A DNA stretch of 64,000 nucleotides. Source: Streptomyces alanosinicus. Its GTDB lineage: Bacteria; Actinomycetota; Actinomycetes; Streptomycetales; Streptomycetaceae. A program made the position numbers and the translations under genes. The stretch lies in the NCBI RefSeq assembly GCF_014650595.1, contig NZ_BMVG01000001.1, positions 1,240,001 to 1,304,000 on the forward strand, in the 5' to 3' direction. Below the pieces are notes generated by a model. The model searched no databases. It was not told where the DNA came from and was given only the letters and a program-made list of their open reading frames with translations. Shown here in pieces: positions 1 to 8,270 of the stretch (positions are counted from its first letter, which is position 1; each line of letters starts with the position of its first letter).

Positions 1-1378
1 CGCCGAGAATCGCGCCCCACAGCGGAGCACAGTACAGCGAGACCCGGGCGTCCTTGTCGATACCCATGAGCACGATCACCATGAAGATGAAGAGCAGCGC
101 GAAGACGCTGGTGTACGGCGCGCCCGGCGCGCGGAACTCGCTCTGCGGCAGCTCGCCGCGGTTCGCCTTCGCCCGGTAGCGGATCTGGCAGACCAGGATG
201 ACGATCCAGGCCCACATGCCGGAGATGGTCGCGAAGGACACCACGTAGTCGAACGCCTTGCCCGGCCACTGGTAGTTGATCCAGACGCCGACCAGCATCA
301 GCGCGGCGGAGAACGTGGTGCCGGCCAGCGGGGTGCCGCTGCGCGTCAGCTTGGTGAAGAACTTCGGGCCCTGGCTGTTGAGCGCCAGGTCGCGCAGCAT
401 GCGGCCGGTGGAGTACATGCCGGAGTTGCAGGAGGACAGCGCGGCCGTGAGGACGACGAAGTTCACGATGCCGGCGCCGGCGGCGAGGCCCATCTTCCGG
501 AACGCGGCCACGAACGGGCTCACGCCGGGGTGGAAGTTGGTCCACGGCACGACCGAAAGGATCATGATCAGCGCGCCGACGTAGAAGACGGCGATGCGCC
601 ACGGCACCGTGTTGATCGCCTTCGGCAGCACCTTCTTGGGGTCCTTGGACTCGCCCGCGGTGACACCGACCAGCTCGACGGCGAGGAAGGCGAACATGAC
701 CATCTGCAGGGTCATCAACGTGCTGCCGACACCGTGCGGGAAGAAGCCGCCGTCGTTCCACAGGTGACTGACCGAGGCGGTCTTGCCGGCGTCGGAGAAG
801 CCGATCGTGAGGATGCCGGCGCAGATCAGGATCATGCCGACGATCGCGGTGACCTTGACCATGGAGAACCAGAACTCCAGCTCACCGAAGAGCTTCACGG
901 AGATCAGGTTGGCGGCGTACAGGACGAACGTGAAGATCAGCGCCGAGACCCACTGCGGGATGTCGAACCAGTACGTCATATAGGCGGCCGCGGCCGTGAC
1001 CTCGGTGATGCCGGTGACCACCCAGAACAGCCAGTACGTCCAGCCGGTGACGAAGCCCGCGAAAGGACCGATGAACTCGCGCGCGTACTCGGAGAACGAA
1101 CCCGACACGGGGCGGTACATCAGCAGCTCGCCGAGCGCCCGCATGATCAGGAAGATGACGACGCCGGCGATGGCGTACGCGAGGATCAGGCTGGGGCCCG
1201 CCTTGGAAATGCCCTTGCCCGCGCCGAGGAACAGGCCGGTGCCGATGGCACCGCCGATGGCGATCATCTGGATCTGCCGGGACCCGAGCCCGCGCTGATA
1301 CCCCTCGCCGTCCTCGCTGTCCTCGGCCCGCGCGGCCTCATTGCCGTCGCGAAGCTGGTCGACCTGCGATGAGGTCAT
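1..1378 (-). CDS. Amino acid permease (APC superfamily), 3' end outside window
   Basis: Start ATG at 1378; 459 codons are visible before the left edge, so the C-terminus is missing. The protein begins with a charged, Asp/Glu-rich cytoplasmic segment and then carries the APC amphipathic start GLGSRQIQMIAIGGAIGTGL, with the helix-breaking GGAIGTGLF substrate motif of TM1. About ten further hydrophobic segments follow. The conserved loop after TM2 (GELLMYRPVSGSFSEYA) and the TM6 signature (FLAVELVGVTAGESKDP) place it in the amino acid transporter subfamily of CycA, AnsP and GabP, which import amino acids by proton symport. The substrate cannot be fixed from sequence: D-serine/alanine/glycine, asparagine and GABA transporters all look like this. 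It stands alone, facing away from the clpS cluster. Confidence 0.9.
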   Translation of the reverse strand, partial: MTSSQVDQLRDGNEAARAEDSEDGEGYQRGLGSRQIQMIAIGGAIGTGLFLGAGKGISKAGPSLILAYAIAGVVIFLIMRALGELLMYRPVSGSFSEYAREFIGPFAGFVTGWTYWLFWVVTGITEVTAAAAYMTYWFDIPQWVSALIFTFVLYAANLISVKLFGELEFWFSMVKVTAIVGMILICAGILTIGFSDAGKTASVSHLWNDGGFFPHGVGSTLMTLQMVMFAFLAVELVGVTAGESKDPKKVLPKAINTVPWRIAVFYVGALIMILSVVPWTNFHPGVSPFVAAFRKMGLAAGAGIVNFVVLTAALSSCNSGMYSTGRMLRDLALNSQGPKFFTKLTRSGTPLAGTTFSAALMLVGVWINYQWPGKAFDYVVSFATISGMWAWIVILVCQIRYRAKANRGELPQSEFRAPGAPYTSVFALLFIFMVIVLMGIDKDARVSLYCAPLWGAILG

Positions 1379-1777
1379 TGTGTGGTGCGCCTTTCTCCAT
1401 GCCGACCCGGGCCTAGTCGTCGGCCTCGGATCGGGTTTCGATCCCCCCGGATGATGGAGTTGAGCGGGCTCGGGAAAGTCCGGGCGGCGTGGGAACGCGC
1501 TCGGGCTTCTCCGGGTCCGCTGAGCCTGGCCGACGGTCGTCGGCTCGGTGGCGCACCCGGCCGGACATGGGTGGTGTCCGCCCGGGCGATCGTGAAGATT
1601 TATCACGGTCGCAATATTGATCACACGGGCACGCTGTGGCGCATCACACAGGTAAAAGCGGACAGACGACGCTCGAATGCGACAAAACCGGCCATGACGG
1701 TGACGGGATCGTTATCCGGAATTGAGCGTCCGCTGAGCGAACACTCGTGCACCGTGCAAGCCGCGATCAGGACACGG
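1379..1777. other. 399-nt intergenic region upstream of the permease
   Basis: No convincing gene. It is the 5' region of the permease and the 3' flank of the DUF2017 gene. A short AT-richer patch near 1590-1625 is the most promoter-like stretch and contains CGTGA-N7-TCACG at 1591-1607. No clear hairpin terminator for the DUF2017 gene was seen. Confidence 0.4.
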
Positions 1778-2383
1778 TCAGGACATCAGCGTGGCGACCA
1801 GGGTCTCCTGGAGCCCGCCCAGCCACAGATAGGCCATCACCATCGGCTTGCGCGGGTCCTCGTCGGGGAGCCGGTAGAGCAGATCGGTGTCGTCCTCGTC
1901 GATGATCTCCAGCCGGGTGCCGATCGCGAGCCGCAGGTCATTGAGGGCACTGAGCCACTGCCGGGACTCCCCCGGCGTCAGTTTCAGCACCGCCCCGCCC
2001 TCGTCCACCGGGGCGAGCGCGTCCAGGGTGCGGATCACCACGAGCGCGTTCTCGCGCTTGCCGGCCCTGAGGTCGTTCTCGGTGTAGCGGCGGAACTCGG
2101 CGGAGTGGGCCAGCCGCTCCTCGGCGTCGGCGGGCGAGTCCGGGGCCTTCTCCGGGTCGCTGTAGGCGTCCGGGAAGAGCCTTCTGAGCACCGGATCGGC
2201 GGGCGGCTCGCTCGGCCCCTCCGCGAACAGCTCGGCGAGCGGGTCCTTCGGGGAATCGGCGCCGGGGCCGGGGCCGATCAGCTCCAGCAGCTGGACGGCG
2301 AGCGACCGGATGATGGAGATCTCGACGTCGTCGAGCGCGACGGCCGCGCCGCCGCCGGGGAGCGGTTCGAAGTGTCCGGGCAT
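1778..2383 (-). CDS. DUF2017 family protein (AosR-like)
   Basis: 201 residues, all soluble, with an acidic middle region (residues about 45-85) and a helical C-terminal half containing DLRLAIGTRLEI and PMVMAYLWLGGLQETL. It matches the actinobacterial DUF2017 family. The M. tuberculosis member (Rv1332, AosR) is described as a redox-responsive regulator that partners an ECF sigma factor; that role is carried over only by family. It lies 13 nt downstream of clpS on the same strand. The clpS-DUF2017 pairing opposite a nicotinate phosphoribosyltransferase gene is conserved in actinobacteria, which supports the call. Start ATG at 2383 is the only sensible one. Confidence 0.8.
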   Translation of the reverse strand: MPGHFEPLPGGGAAVALDDVEISIIRSLAVQLLELIGPGPGADSPKDPLAELFAEGPSEPPADPVLRRLFPDAYSDPEKAPDSPADAEERLAHSAEFRRYTENDLRAGKRENALVVIRTLDALAPVDEGGAVLKLTPGESRQWLSALNDLRLAIGTRLEIIDEDDTDLLYRLPDEDPRKPMVMAYLWLGGLQETLVATLMS

Positions 2384-2396
2384 GGAATTGGGTTCG

Positions 2397-2714
2397 CTAC
2401 TTCCGGTCCTGCTGCAGGGTGGCCCACAGACCGTAGCCGTGCATGGCCTGCACGTCGCGCTCCATCTCCTCGCGGGTTCCGCTGGAGACGACCGCCCGGC
2501 CCTTGTGGTGGACGTCGAGCATGAGCTTGGTGGCCTTGTCCTTGGTGTAGCCGAAGTACGTCTGGAAGACGTACGTCACATAGCTCATGAGGTTGACCGG
2601 GTCGTTGTGCACGATCGTGACCCAGGGGACGTCGGGTTCGGGTACGGCGAAGACCTCCTCCGCCGACTCGGTGCGTTCGATCTCTACGGGCGCGGGTGAC
2701 GTCACAGTGCCCAT
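2397..2714 (-). CDS. clpS: ClpS adaptor for the ClpAP/ClpCP protease
   Basis: ClpS binds the N-domain of Clp AAA+ unfoldases and delivers N-degron substrates to ClpP. The 105-residue reading has a short disordered N-terminus and then the full ClpS fold: [20 protein letters not shown] (substrate-pocket Asn-Asp-Pro and the methionine gatekeeper), the helix [17 protein letters not shown], and the closing [18 protein letters not shown]. Start: ATG 2714 is chosen over the in-frame ATG 2741, because the longer form would run into the pncB promoter interval. The gene is divergent from pncB and is followed 13 nt later by the DUF2017 gene, so the two probably share a transcript. Confidence 0.92.
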   Translation of the reverse strand: MGTVTSPAPVEIERTESAEEVFAVPEPDVPWVTIVHNDPVNLMSYVTYVFQTYFGYTKDKATKLMLDVHHKGRAVVSSGTREEMERDVQAMHGYGLWATLQQDRK

Positions 2715-2734
2715 GCTGCCACGCTCAGCGAAAA

Positions 2735-2749
2735 TCGTCACACTGACGA
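2735..2749. promoter_or_regulatory. Inverted repeat between clpS and pncB
   Basis: TCGTCA-CAC-TGACGA is a perfect 6-3-6 inverted repeat in the 57-nt space between the two divergent starts (2714 and 2772). Its position suits an operator acting on pncB, clpS or both. No regulator is assigned. Confidence 0.4.
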
Positions 2750-2771
2750 AATGGAGGTACTATCCATTGCC

Positions 2772-4118
2772 ATGAACACAGCGGACCTTGGGCTGCCGGT
2801 GGATGTTCCCTCGACGGCGCTCTTCACGGACCAGTACGAGCTGACGATGCTGCAGGCCGCGCTGAGGGGCGGTACGGCCGAGCGGCGGAGCGTGTTCGAG
2901 GTCTTCACCAGGCGGCTGCCGGACGGGCGCCGCTACGGCGTGGTGGCCGGCACCGGACGCGTCCTGGACGCGGTGGAGAACTTCCGCTTCGACGCGGGCG
3001 TCCTCGGCTTCCTGCGCGAGCGGGAGATCGTCGACGAGGAGACCCTGCGGTGGCTCGCCGACTACCGCTTCGGCGGGGACATCTGGGGCTACCCCGAGGG
3101 CGAGGTCTACTTCCCCGGCTCGCCGATCATGCGGGTCGAGGGCACCTTCGCCGAGTGCGTGCTGCTGGAGACCGTCATCCTCTCCATCCTCAACCACGAC
3201 TCGGCGATCGCCGCGGCCGCCTCCCGTATGGCCTCCGCCGCGGGTGGGCGCCCGCTGATCGAGATGGGCGCCCGCCGCACCCACGAGCTGTCGGCGGTGG
3301 CCGCGGCCCGGGCGGCGTACGTCGGCGGCTTCGCGACCACCTCCGACCTGGCGGCCGGCTTCCGCTACGGCATCCCGACCGTCGGCACCTCGGCCCACGC
3401 CTTCACCCTGCTCCACGACCGCGAGCGGGACGCCTTCCAGGCCCAGGTCGACACCCTCGGCCGGGGCACCACCCTGCTCGTGGACACCTACGACGTCGCC
3501 CGCGCCGTCCGTACGGCCGTGGAGGTGGCCGGCCCCGAGCTGGGCGCGGTCCGTATCGACTCCGGTGACCTGCTGCTCGTCGCGCACCGGGTCCGCCAGC
3601 AGCTGGACGAGCTGGGCGCCACGAAGACGAAGATCGTGGTCACCTCCGACCTGGACGAGTACGCGATCGCCTCGCTCGCCGCCGCCCCGGTGGACGCGTA
3701 CGGCGTCGGCACCCAGCTGGTCACCGGCTCCGGGCACCCGACCTGCTCCATGGTCTACAAGCTGGTCGCACGCGCCGGGTCCGGCGACCCGGAGGCAGCG
3801 CTGGTGCCGGTCGCGAAGAAGTCCAGCGGCGGCAAGACCTCCGTCGGCGGCCGCAAGTGGGCGGCACGCCGGCTGGACGAGGACGGGGTGGCGGAGGCCG
3901 AGGTCGTGGGCACCGGCGCGGTGCCGCCCCGGCTGGCGGACCGGCAGCTGCTGGTCGAACTGGTCAAGGGCGGGGACGTGGTGGCCCGCGAGACGCTGGA
4001 CGTCCCGCGCGAGCGCCATATCGCCGCCCGCGCCAATCTCCCCCTCTCCGCGACCCAGCTCTCCCGAGGGGAACCCGTCATTCCGACGGAGTACGTCCAG
4101 GGGCGCCCGGGCAGCTAG
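2772..4118 (+). CDS. pncB: Nicotinate phosphoribosyltransferase
   Basis: 448 residues. The enzyme joins nicotinate to PRPP, with ATP hydrolysis, to give nicotinate mononucleotide (NAD salvage, cytosol). Family hallmarks are LFTDQYELTMLQAAL at the N-terminus, FEVFTRRLPDGRRYGVVAG, the phosphoribosyl-binding GTSAHAFTLLHD (around residue 210), RIDSGDLL and VGTQLVTGSGHP. Start ATG 2772 is chosen because homology begins just after it; the GGAGG at 2753-2757 is a little far away (14 nt), and an in-frame ATG at 2751 would add seven residues. It is followed by a strong hairpin and then by pncA, which makes its substrate. Confidence 0.95.
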   Translation: MNTADLGLPVDVPSTALFTDQYELTMLQAALRGGTAERRSVFEVFTRRLPDGRRYGVVAGTGRVLDAVENFRFDAGVLGFLREREIVDEETLRWLADYRFGGDIWGYPEGEVYFPGSPIMRVEGTFAECVLLETVILSILNHDSAIAAAASRMASAAGGRPLIEMGARRTHELSAVAAARAAYVGGFATTSDLAAGFRYGIPTVGTSAHAFTLLHDRERDAFQAQVDTLGRGTTLLVDTYDVARAVRTAVEVAGPELGAVRIDSGDLLLVAHRVRQQLDELGATKTKIVVTSDLDEYAIASLAAAPVDAYGVGTQLVTGSGHPTCSMVYKLVARAGSGDPEAALVPVAKKSSGGKTSVGGRKWAARRLDEDGVAEAEVVGTGAVPPRLADRQLLVELVKGGDVVARETLDVPRERHIAARANLPLSATQLSRGEPVIPTEYVQGRPGS

Positions 4119-4163
4119 GGCGTGTTGCGTCGGGCGGCAGGCGGGACTTTCGCAACACGCCCT
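4117..4163 (+). terminator. Hairpin after pncB, 13-bp perfect stem
   Basis: AGGGCGTGTTGCG (4117-4129) pairs perfectly with CGCAACACGCCCT (4151-4163) across a 21-nt loop, starting inside the pncB stop codon. It could terminate pncB. The right arm with its inner flank also resembles the terminal repeats of Streptomyces transposons, so it may be a relic inverted repeat that now serves as a terminator. Confidence 0.6.
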
Positions 4164-4262
4164 GGAGAAGACCGTGGCGGTCTCCTTCGGACGCCCCCTC
4201 CCGTCCGGGCCCGGAAGTCTCTAGGCTCAGTTACTTAACCCATCAGTCGAAGGACACCCACC

Positions 4263-4850
4263 ATGCGCCGCGCCTTGATCGTCGTAGATGTGCAGAACGA
4301 CTTCTGCGAGGGGGGCAGCCTCGCGGTGTCCGGGGGCGCGGACGTGGCCGCCGCGATCACGGAGCTGATCGGCCAGGCCGGGGGCACCGGGTACCGCCAT
4401 GTGGTGGCCACCCGGGACCACCACATCGCCCCCGGCGGCCACTTCGCCGACAACCCCGACTTCGTCCGCTCCTGGCCCGCGCACTGTGTCGCGGGCACGG
4501 AGGGCGTCGGCTTCCACCCGAACTTCGCCCCGGCCGTCGCCTCCGGCGCGATCGACGCGGTCTTCGACAAGGGCGCGTACTCGGCCGCCTACAGCGGCTT
4601 CGAGGGCGCCGACGAGAACGGCGTCCCGCTCGCCGAGTGGCTCCGCGCGCGCCACATCGACGAGGTCGACGTCGTGGGCATAGCCACCGACCACTGTGTG
4701 CGCGCCACCGCGCTGGACGCGGCGCGCGAGGGCTTCCGCACCCAGGTGCTGCTGGACCTCACGGCGGGCGTCGCCGAGGAGACCACCGAGCGGGCGCTGG
4801 AGGAGCTGCGCGCGGCGGGCGTGGAGCTCACCGGCAAGCCCGTCGTCTGA
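4263..4850 (+). CDS. pncA: Nicotinamidase / isochorismatase family
   Basis: 195 residues, the usual PncA length. Hydrolyses nicotinamide to nicotinate, feeding the upstream phosphoribosyltransferase. The catalytic triad of the family is visible: Asp9 in IVVDVQNDF, Lys103 in FDKGAYSAAY, and Cys145 in GIATDHCVRATALD. Metal-binding residues are offered by the RDHH motif near residue 52 and by the GGHF segment. The cis-peptide VGIATDHCV strand is intact. Position directly after pncB strengthens the nicotinamidase reading over other isochorismatase-like hydrolases. No strong Shine-Dalgarno is obvious before the ATG. Confidence 0.93.
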   Translation: MRRALIVVDVQNDFCEGGSLAVSGGADVAAAITELIGQAGGTGYRHVVATRDHHIAPGGHFADNPDFVRSWPAHCVAGTEGVGFHPNFAPAVASGAIDAVFDKGAYSAAYSGFEGADENGVPLAEWLRARHIDEVDVVGIATDHCVRATALDAAREGFRTQVLLDLTAGVAEETTERALEELRAAGVELTGKPVV

Positions 4851-4865
4851 CGCGTCCCCGAAGTC

Positions 4866-5183
4866 CTACACCACCGCGGACCTCCGCAGCAGTGCCCGGA
4901 TCGGATGCCACAGCTCATTCACCATGACACCGTTGTCGGTCGGTGCCGTGCGCCATATCAGGCCGTCCGGGTGGTGCAGTACGGCCGTGATCTCGTCCGG
5001 TGTCGGAGGCGCGGCGTTCCCCCGGAGGTAGATCGCACGCAGTCCCAGGTTGCGGAGCCTGGTCAGGGCCCGGGCCCGGTTCTGGGCGTGCACCAGCACC
5101 CGCACGGCGGCGGAGTCGTAGGGCAGGTTCAGAGCCACTACGACCGTGCCGTTCGGCAGTCTGCAAAAGCCTCCTGCGGCCAT
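4866..5183 (-). CDS. Conserved small hypothetical protein
   Basis: 105 residues, soluble, no signal peptide. Not a family I recognise by name. It has a beta-rich start (GFCRLPNGTVVVALNLPYD), an Arg-rich helix (AQNRARALTRLRNLGLRAIYL) and a strand-like C-terminus containing LHHPDGLIWRTAP. Codon use is typical for the window (high GC3), so it looks real. It is convergent with pncA, only 15 nt from its stop, and starts 122 nt from the protease stop. A GGGGATG stretch about 9 nt before ATG 5183 can serve as ribosome binding site. Confidence 0.7.
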   Translation of the reverse strand: MAAGGFCRLPNGTVVVALNLPYDSAAVRVLVHAQNRARALTRLRNLGLRAIYLRGNAAPPTPDEITAVLHHPDGLIWRTAPTDNGVMVNELWHPIRALLRRSAVV

Positions 5184-5246
5184 GCCGTCACATCCCCGTT
5201 TCGGTCGGTGTCAATAAGCGGTCCACAGGACGCACCTAAACACGAG

Positions 5247-5276
5247 CGGCGGCAACCCGCCAAGGGGTTGCCGCCG
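5247..5276 (-). terminator. Terminator of the M6 protease gene
   Basis: CGGCGGCAACCC (5247-5258) pairs perfectly with GGGTTGCCGCCG (5265-5276) around a 6-nt loop, 28 nt beyond the TAA of the protease gene on the minus strand. Confidence 0.75.
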
Positions 5277-5304
5277 ATACGCGTCTGACCTGCGAAAACA
5301 TGGA

Positions 5305-7662
5305 TTACTTTACTGCTGGACCAACCTTGAGCAAGATCGTCGAGCCATTGGCGGCCTCCTTGACGATCGCGATCTTGGTGTTAGTGTCAGTGATCTTCAC
5401 ACCGCCGGTGGGGTTCGCCGGGTCGTAGTAGGTGCTGGTGTGGTCGTTGAAGACCGGCACCCCCTTCGACGCCTTGATCACCGTGGGGACGTCCGCCTTG
5501 TGCAGCGTGATGCCGTCCGTGCCGTACAGGCTGAACGGGGAGTCGTAGGCCTGCATGCGGTTGCGCAGCAGCGTGCCGTCGGACCACTTCAGCGCCTGCG
5601 GATGCGAGTCGACCGGCAGGATCAGACCGGAACCCGGGTGGCCGTTGGTGCTGTTGGTGTTGTTGTCCGCCTGGGAGGTGTCCCACTTCCAGATCAACAG
5701 GCCGTTCTGGTACGGGTAGTGCTCCACCCAGCCGGGGCGCTTGCCCGAACCGTAGTTGTACGGGCCCGTCCTGAGGGTCTTGTCGTAGGACACGTACTGC
5801 CGGTTCTCGGCGATGTAGTACTGCTTGTAGTCCTTGGTGAAGGACGCGCCGATGCGGGAGAAGCCGCTCACGGTCCAACCGGTGTCCTGCGTCTCGGCGT
5901 TGTCCGAGAAGACCGGCGCGCCGTCGGCGCTCACGCTGATCTCGTCGGCCGTGAAGCCGTTCCCGGCGACACCGCTGTCGGTGGCGTAGCGGAAGCGCAG
6001 GTCGATCTTCTTGCCCGCGTAGGCGTCGAGCGGGAACGACACTTTCTTGTGCGTCTGCGAGAAGCCGGTCAGGGCCGGCTTGCCGCTGCCGTCGCGCGGG
6101 ATCGCCTGGCCGTCCGCCGTGCCGTCCAGGGCGGTCCAGTTGGCGCCGCCGTCGGTCGACACCTCGGTGTAGACGAAGTCGTAGCCGTCCTCGGTGGCCC
6201 ACCAGCCGTCCAGGTCCAGCTTCGCCGAGGACTTGCCGGTGAGGTCCACGGACCGGGTCAGCGTGTTCTTCAGATCGTTGCCGCTGCCGCTCCACCACTG
6301 GGTGGCGCCCTGGGCCGGCTCGGTGATCGTGGTGGTGACCGCCTTGTCCGGCAGGTCGACCACGAGGGCCTGCTTGTCCCAGGTGTTGTACTCGGCGACG
6401 CCCAGCTTGTGCGTGGACTGCTTGCCGGCCTTGGCGGTGTCGTAGTTCAGCCAGCCCAGCTGCAGCTTGTCCCAGGCGTTCATGTCGCCGGGCAGGTTGC
6501 CGATGGACTCCCTGCCGGTGCCGAGCCAGGAGCCGGAGGACATCAGGGTCCAGAAGCCGGTGGAGTTGTCGCCGCCCGCGGTGTCGTACTCGTCGGGCAG
6601 GCCGAGGTCGTGGCCGTACTCGTGGGCGAAGACACCGAGGCCGCCGTTCTCCGGCTGGATGGTGTAGTCGCCGACCCAGACACCGGTGTCGCCGACCTGG
6701 GCGCCGCCGAGCTTGTTGTCCGCGGGGCCGGTGCTGCCCGAGTCGGTGCCGAAGGCGTACCAGCGGTGGGCCCAGATCGCGTCCTTGCCCTGGGCTCCGC
6801 CGCCCGCGGACTCGTCCTCACCGGCGTGCACGATCTGGAAGTGGTCGACGTAGCCGTCGGGCTCGTTGAAGTTGCCGTCGTGGTCGTAGTCGTAGCGGTC
6901 CCACTGGTCGTACCGGGCGAGGTCCTTCTTGATGTCGGCGTCGGTCTTGCCGGCCGCCTTCTGCTGGGCGACCCAGGCGTTCAGGCCGTCGCTGACCACG
7001 TTCCACACGCTCGGGCAGTTGGTCTGGCCGCAGGCGTTGTTGCCGTAACGGGCCTCGTTGTAGGGGACCTTGACCCAGTCGGAGACCTCGCCGGCGACCG
7101 AGTAGCGGCCCGAGGACTGCTTCTCGTAGTACTTCTTCAGCGACTCGGTCTTCTTGCCGGTGCCGAAGTAGAGGTCCTGGTAGTGCTTCTGGTTGTAGTC
7201 CTTCTGCCAGGCCGTGGAGTTGTCCTGCTTGCGGTCCGGCGCTGCGATCTTGTTGTGCAGCGGGCCGGCGGTGCCGCCGTACTTGGGGTCGGTCTTGTCC
7301 CCGAACTCCACCAGGATCGTGAAGATCTTGTCGGTCTTCTCGCGGCTCAGCTCGACGTACTTGCTCTTGCCCTTGCGGCTCTTCAGGGCCACGACCTTGG
7401 AGCCGTTCCGCTCCCGCGCCGTGGCCTTGCCCGATATGAGCTGGCTGAGCGCCTCCCGGCGCTGGGCCTCCTGGGTCTTGCTGAGCGGGCCGTCGAGATC
7501 GTGCGCCCGCTGCTTCACCGGAGCCGGGTCGTGCCGGTCGACAGCCGCGGGCCGGGCCTGAGTACTCGCCTCCGCGACGGCGAAGGTGGCGAACGTCGCG
7601 GAGGCCGCCGCGAGCGTCACCCCGATCGCGGCGGCTCTGAACGTCCAGGATCTGCTGGTCAC
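5305..7662 (-). CDS. Secreted immune inhibitor A-type M6 metalloprotease
   Basis: 785 residues. Zinc endopeptidase, exported. The start is GTG 7662: it has GGGAGGGG about 7 nt upstream and gives a classical signal peptide (VTSRSWTFRAAA, a long Ala/Thr hydrophobic core, then AEA at the cleavage site). An upstream in-frame ATG would spoil it. A propeptide (about residues 35-110) leads into the M6 catalytic domain with the zinc motif HEYGHDLGLPDEYD (His347, Glu348, His351). Earlier comes an acidic DYDHDGNFNEPDGYVDHF calcium-binding-like loop. The C-terminal half has beta-sandwich modules (SVDLTGKSSAKLDLDGWW, RFRYATDSGVAGNGF) like the adhesion domain of InhA proteases. It probably releases nutrients or processes extracellular proteins during development. 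Confidence 0.93.
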   Translation of the reverse strand: MTSRSWTFRAAAIGVTLAAASATFATFAVAEASTQARPAAVDRHDPAPVKQRAHDLDGPLSKTQEAQRREALSQLISGKATARERNGSKVVALKSRKGKSKYVELSREKTDKIFTILVEFGDKTDPKYGGTAGPLHNKIAAPDRKQDNSTAWQKDYNQKHYQDLYFGTGKKTESLKKYYEKQSSGRYSVAGEVSDWVKVPYNEARYGNNACGQTNCPSVWNVVSDGLNAWVAQQKAAGKTDADIKKDLARYDQWDRYDYDHDGNFNEPDGYVDHFQIVHAGEDESAGGGAQGKDAIWAHRWYAFGTDSGSTGPADNKLGGAQVGDTGVWVGDYTIQPENGGLGVFAHEYGHDLGLPDEYDTAGGDNSTGFWTLMSSGSWLGTGRESIGNLPGDMNAWDKLQLGWLNYDTAKAGKQSTHKLGVAEYNTWDKQALVVDLPDKAVTTTITEPAQGATQWWSGSGNDLKNTLTRSVDLTGKSSAKLDLDGWWATEDGYDFVYTEVSTDGGANWTALDGTADGQAIPRDGSGKPALTGFSQTHKKVSFPLDAYAGKKIDLRFRYATDSGVAGNGFTADEISVSADGAPVFSDNAETQDTGWTVSGFSRIGASFTKDYKQYYIAENRQYVSYDKTLRTGPYNYGSGKRPGWVEHYPYQNGLLIWKWDTSQADNNTNSTNGHPGSGLILPVDSHPQALKWSDGTLLRNRMQAYDSPFSLYGTDGITLHKADVPTVIKASKGVPVFNDHTSTYYDPANPTGGVKITDTNTKIAIVKEAANGSTILLKVGPAVK

Positions 7663-7947
7663 TTGAGTTCCCCTCCCACGCTGCACGCAGATGTGCATGA
7701 TCGAGCGCGTTTTTCAAGTGACGTAATTTGACTAGAGGTTTAAGAGAAAAGACAGACCTTGACTCGGCCACTTCCTGTGCACTATGCGGAGTTGGCGTCC
7801 GCTTTACGGATACCGTGCTTCCTGTGCGCCCCCCGTGCACCTGTACCGTGGGTTAGGTCACGCTTACCAGGGGTTCCGTTCGGGCATGCACGCGAAGAGA
7901 GTCGAATGGCACCCCCCATCCCGAAGACTTCCGAGGACACGATTGCC
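7663..7947. other. Divergent promoter region, protease / small membrane protein
   Basis: 285 nt between the protease start and the next gene on the plus strand. It contains an AT-rich core (about 7708-7765) that stands out against the surrounding GC level and is the likely promoter zone for both genes. No clear palindromic operator was found. Confidence 0.5.
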
Positions 7948-8199
7948 ATGCCTCGTCCGACCGCCGCACAGCTCGTTTACGGTTCCTGCACCGTGATCTT
8001 CTCGACGCTCGCCATGCTGCTGCTGTCCCAGACGAGTTCCGGCCTCGGGATCACCGTCATCGTCCTCGCGGCCATGGCCCTGGGCCTGCTCGTGGCGATG
8101 ACGGTGCCACTGCCACCGGCCGCCAAGGCCGAGGCAGCGTCCGGATCCGCCGAGCCCGCACCCCAGGAACAGCAGCAACCGGTGTCCACGCCGCTCTGA
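7948..8199 (+). CDS. Small two-helix membrane protein
   Basis: 83 residues. Hydrophobic segments are at about 9-30 (VYGSCTVIFSTLAMLLL) and 38-58 (ITVIVLAAMALGLLVAMTV), followed by a hydrophilic Ala/Glu/Gln-rich tail. Start ATG 7948 has GAGGA about 10 nt upstream; ATG 7906, 14 residues longer, is the alternative. The family is unknown to me. It is divergent from the M6 protease, and its stop is followed at once by a large nested hairpin. Function unknown. Confidence 0.65.
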   Translation: MPRPTAAQLVYGSCTVIFSTLAMLLLSQTSSGLGITVIVLAAMALGLLVAMTVPLPPAAKAEAASGSAEPAPQEQQQPVSTPL

Positions 8200-8200
8200 A

Positions 8201-8263
8201 CGGCACACACGTGAACGGCGGGCCCGTGACCTGAGTACGGACCCGCCGTTTTCGTGTGTGCCG
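8201..8263. terminator. Nested bidirectional terminator
   Basis: Outer arms CGGCACACACG (8201-8211) and CGTGTGTGCCG (8253-8263) enclose inner arms AACGGCGGG (8214-8222) and CCCGCCGTT (8242-8250). It sits between two convergent genes (stops at 8199 and 8271) and can end transcription from both sides. Confidence 0.8.
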
Positions 8264-8270
8264 CCGCCGC

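Noticed and set aside
1591..1607. Crp-type binding site upstream of the permease
   Set aside because: The half sites GTGA and TCAC are 7 nt apart instead of 6, and outer bases do not match.
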